Below are positions 5,637-7,221 of a stretch of 7,221 bases of DNA, piece by piece. Location of the stretch: positions 1-7,221 of the forward strand of contig VGCB01000135.1 of the NCBI GenBank assembly GCA_016870235.1, written 5' to 3'. Made by a program: the position numbers and the translations under genes. The notes below the pieces were generated by a model. The model had not been told where the DNA came from, ran no database searches, and saw only the letters and a list, made by a program, of their open reading frames with translations. The DNA is from Actinomycetota bacterium (GTDB taxonomy: Bacteria; Actinomycetota; Thermoleophilia; Gaiellales; Gaiellaceae). Each line of letters opens with the position of its first letter. Position 1 is the first letter of the stretch.

Positions 5637-6935
5637 ATGCGTCCGGCAGACCTGATCGAGCGGAAGAGAGACGGCGAGGAGCTCGGCGCCGACGAGCTGT
5701 CCGAGCTGATCCTCGCGTACGCGCGCGACGAGGTGCCGGACTACCAGATGGCGGCATGGTGCATGGCCGTCTACTTCCGCGGGCTGTCGGGAGCGGAGAC
5801 GTTCGCGCTGACGGACGCGATGATCCGTTCCGGCGAGACGCTGGAGCTCGGGAAGGCCCTCGGCCGCCGCGTGGTCGACAAGCACTCGACCGGCGGCGTG
5901 GGGGACAAGACGTCGATCGCGGTCGGTCCGATCGTGGCGGCCTGCGGCGTCCCGGTGGGGAAGATGAGCGGTCGCGGGCTCGGGCACACGGGCGGGACGC
6001 TCGACAAGCTCGAGTCGATCCCCGGCTTCCGGATCGAGCTCTCGACGGATGAGATGGTGCAGCAGCTCCGCGACGTGGGGATGGCGATCGTCGGCCAGAC
6101 GGGAGATCTCGTCCCCGCCGACAAGAAGCTCTATGCGCTGCGCGACGTGACGGCGACGGTCGACATCGTCCCGTTGATCGCGTCGTCGATCATGTCGAAG
6201 AAGCTCGCGGGCGGCGCCGACGCGATCGTGCTCGACGTCAAGGTCGGCGACGGCGCCTTCATGAAGACGCTCGACGAGGCGCGGGTGCTCGCACGGGAGA
6301 TGCTCGAGCTGGGCCGGCGCGCGGGCAAGGAGGTCGTCTGCCTGCTGACGGACATGGAGCAGCCGCTCGGAGCCGCGGTCGGGAACGCGCTCGAGATCCT
6401 CGAGGCCCGCGCGACCGTGTGCGGGGAGGGCCCACCCGACTTCACCGAGCTCGTGCTCGACGCGTCGGCGCGGATGCTCGCCTTCTCCGATCTCGGCGTC
6501 GACCTCGAGGAGGCACGGCGGCGGGCGGAGGCTGCGGTGGCCGACGGCTCCGCGCTCGCGATGTATGAGCGATGGGTTCGCGCCCAGGGCGGCGACCCGG
6601 ATCCCGGGGTGCTCCCGCAAGCGCCCGTCGTGCGTCCTGTCGTCGCGCCCGTCGCGGGGACGGTGACGCGCCTCGGCGCGCTGGCCGTCGGGATCGCCGC
6701 ACTCGAGCTGGGAGCGGGGCGGAGGACGAAGGCGGACGCGGTCGACCACGCCGTCGGCGTCGTCTGTCACGCGAAGCGCGGGAGCGTCGTGGCGGAGGGT
6801 GACGTGCTCGCCGAGGTGCACGCCCGCGACGACACGTCGGCGGAGGTCGGCGTCGCGGCCGTGCTCGCGGCGTACGCGATCGGCGAGGAGCCCCCGCCGG
6901 AGCACGGGATCTTGCTCGAGGTCGTCGGGGAGTGA
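5637..6935 (+). CDS. deoA: Pyrimidine-nucleoside / thymidine phosphorylase
   Basis: 432 aa, full length for the family (Bacillus Pdp is about 433). It splits thymidine, deoxyuridine or uridine with phosphate into the base and (deoxy)ribose-1-phosphate, a cytosolic salvage reaction. The phosphate-binding loop KHSTGGVGDK is at 82-91. The family signature S-G-R-G-L-G-H-T-G-G-T-L-D-K-L-E is at 111-126. The nucleobase-binding residues R169, S184 and K188 in YALRDVTATVD and ASSIMSKKL correspond to E. coli R171, S186 and K190. The N-terminal alpha domain (about 1-65), the central alpha/beta domain and the C-terminal domain (about 330-432, with VVAPVAGTV and GRRTKADAVDHAVG) are all present. Whether it is a thymidine-only (deoA) or broad (pdp) enzyme cannot be decided; length favours the pdp type. 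Its usual partner deoB, about 1.15 kb upstream, is broken. The ATG is supported by GGGAGG 3 nt before it. Confidence 0.95.
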   Translation: MRPADLIERKRDGEELGADELSELILAYARDEVPDYQMAAWCMAVYFRGLSGAETFALTDAMIRSGETLELGKALGRRVVDKHSTGGVGDKTSIAVGPIVAACGVPVGKMSGRGLGHTGGTLDKLESIPGFRIELSTDEMVQQLRDVGMAIVGQTGDLVPADKKLYALRDVTATVDIVPLIASSIMSKKLAGGADAIVLDVKVGDGAFMKTLDEARVLAREMLELGRRAGKEVVCLLTDMEQPLGAAVGNALEILEARATVCGEGPPDFTELVLDASARMLAFSDLGVDLEEARRRAEAAVADGSALAMYERWVRAQGGDPDPGVLPQAPVVRPVVAPVAGTVTRLGALAVGIAALELGAGRRTKADAVDHAVGVVCHAKRGSVVAEGDVLAEVHARDDTSAEVGVAAVLAAYAIGEEPPPEHGILLEVVGE

Positions 6936-6945
6936 CCGGCTCCGG

Positions 6946-6958
6946 CGTTCCGGGAACG
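6946..6958. repeat. Short palindrome after deoA
   Basis: CGTTCC (6946-6951), G, GGAACG (6953-6958) form a perfect 6-bp dyad with a single central base, 10 nt after the deoA stop. With no loop and no T-run it is a poor terminator; it could be a small protein-binding site for the downstream gene or chance. Confidence 0.25.
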
Positions 6959-7004
6959 GGGCGCATGGGTGCGGCGGCTACATCCGAAAGCGGAGTGCCC
7001 GGTC

Positions 7005-7217
7005 GTGGTCTCGCTTCCTGAGCCTTGGTCGTCGGAACCGGCAGAGGCCGAGCTGGCCGGCGGGCTCGCTCTCGAGTTGCGGCGCGAAGTCGGGCCGGGG
7101 CACCTCCTCTGGCGGCGGGACGTGCGCGTCGTCGCGAAGTGCCGGGCGTGCGACGAGGTGCTCGTCGAGCTCGACGGCCGCGAGCGGCGACCACGTCGGG
7201 GAAGCCTCCGGCGCTGA
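7005..7217 (+). CDS. Conserved hypothetical protein, 3' end possibly frameshifted
   Basis: 70 aa from GTG 7005, which has GGAG 9 nt upstream (6992-6995) and begins MVSLPEPW; a GTG at 6969 in the same frame is a less likely start. The core ALELRREVGPGHLLWRRDVR and then CDEVLVELDG resembles a family of small actinobacterial proteins that I recall as '..ELxxELxPGHPL.gr.vrA.Ar....DDVLF.L.dG..', usually followed by a V-V-H-L-T-W motif. Function unknown; no catalytic residues are evident. After ELDGRE the reading frame becomes Arg-rich and stops at 7215-7217. A neighbouring frame there reads TTSGKPPALT, close to how the family usually continues, so a small deletion or frameshift near 7185-7195 is possible. 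The window ends before this can be settled, so the gene may be a broken or simply divergent copy. It follows deoA by 69 nt on the same strand. Confidence 0.5.
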   Translation: MVSLPEPWSSEPAEAELAGGLALELRREVGPGHLLWRRDVRVVAKCRACDEVLVELDGRERRPRRGSLRR

Positions 7218-7221
7218 CGGC

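Noticed and set aside
5460..6905. 481-aa minus-strand frame antisense to deoA
   Set aside because: Composition is typical of an antisense shadow (Arg, His, Asp rich). Only its last residues (TRLREIIRVV...DGW) are meaningful, as the start of the hicA remnant.

Overview
This is a GC-rich stretch (roughly 70% G+C by eye) with frequent GTG starts, one TTG start and several genes that seem to begin at or next to their transcription start (leaderless). That style fits Actinomycetota. The protein sequences remind me of deep-branching classes such as Thermoleophilia, but the class is a guess and the phylum an inference. No tRNA, rRNA, CRISPR, IS element or phage gene is visible.

Layout, left to right. 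(1) The C-terminal end of an aldo/keto reductase runs in from the left edge. (2) A small secreted protein with two cysteines follows, behind a candidate promoter whose 7-bp inverted repeat is centred at about -41.5. (3) A 377-nt gene-free leader rich in inverted repeats precedes an intact alanine dehydrogenase gene (ald). (4) Convergent to ald, a two-gene minus-strand unit encodes a 50-aa single-span membrane protein and a nucleotidyltransferase-fold protein. (5) That unit diverges from phosphopentomutase (deoB); the two promoters seem to share one symmetric -10 element. (6) deoB carries a net 16-nt deletion and frameshift just before its last metal-binding motif. (7) An intact SRPBCC-fold gene follows, then two decayed genes: a SAM methyltransferase (+) with an internal deletion and frameshifts, and a HicA-type toxin (-) with at least two frameshifts. 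(8) An intact pyrimidine-nucleoside/thymidine phosphorylase gene (deoA/pdp) has its own promoter inside the hicA remnant and a leader that could fold over its ribosome-binding site. (9) A conserved hypothetical gene, possibly also damaged, reaches the right edge.

How the genes relate. DeoA releases (deoxy)ribose-1-phosphate from pyrimidine nucleosides and DeoB would convert it to the 5-phosphate, so the two are a nucleoside-salvage pair. Here the pair is split by about 1.1 kb that is mostly gene remnants, and deoB itself reads as broken. Alanine dehydrogenase links alanine to pyruvate and ammonia and is a separate unit. I see no convincing new defence or mobile system. The most informative signals are the localised gene decay between deoB and deoA, the divergent leaderless promoter and the structured leaders.
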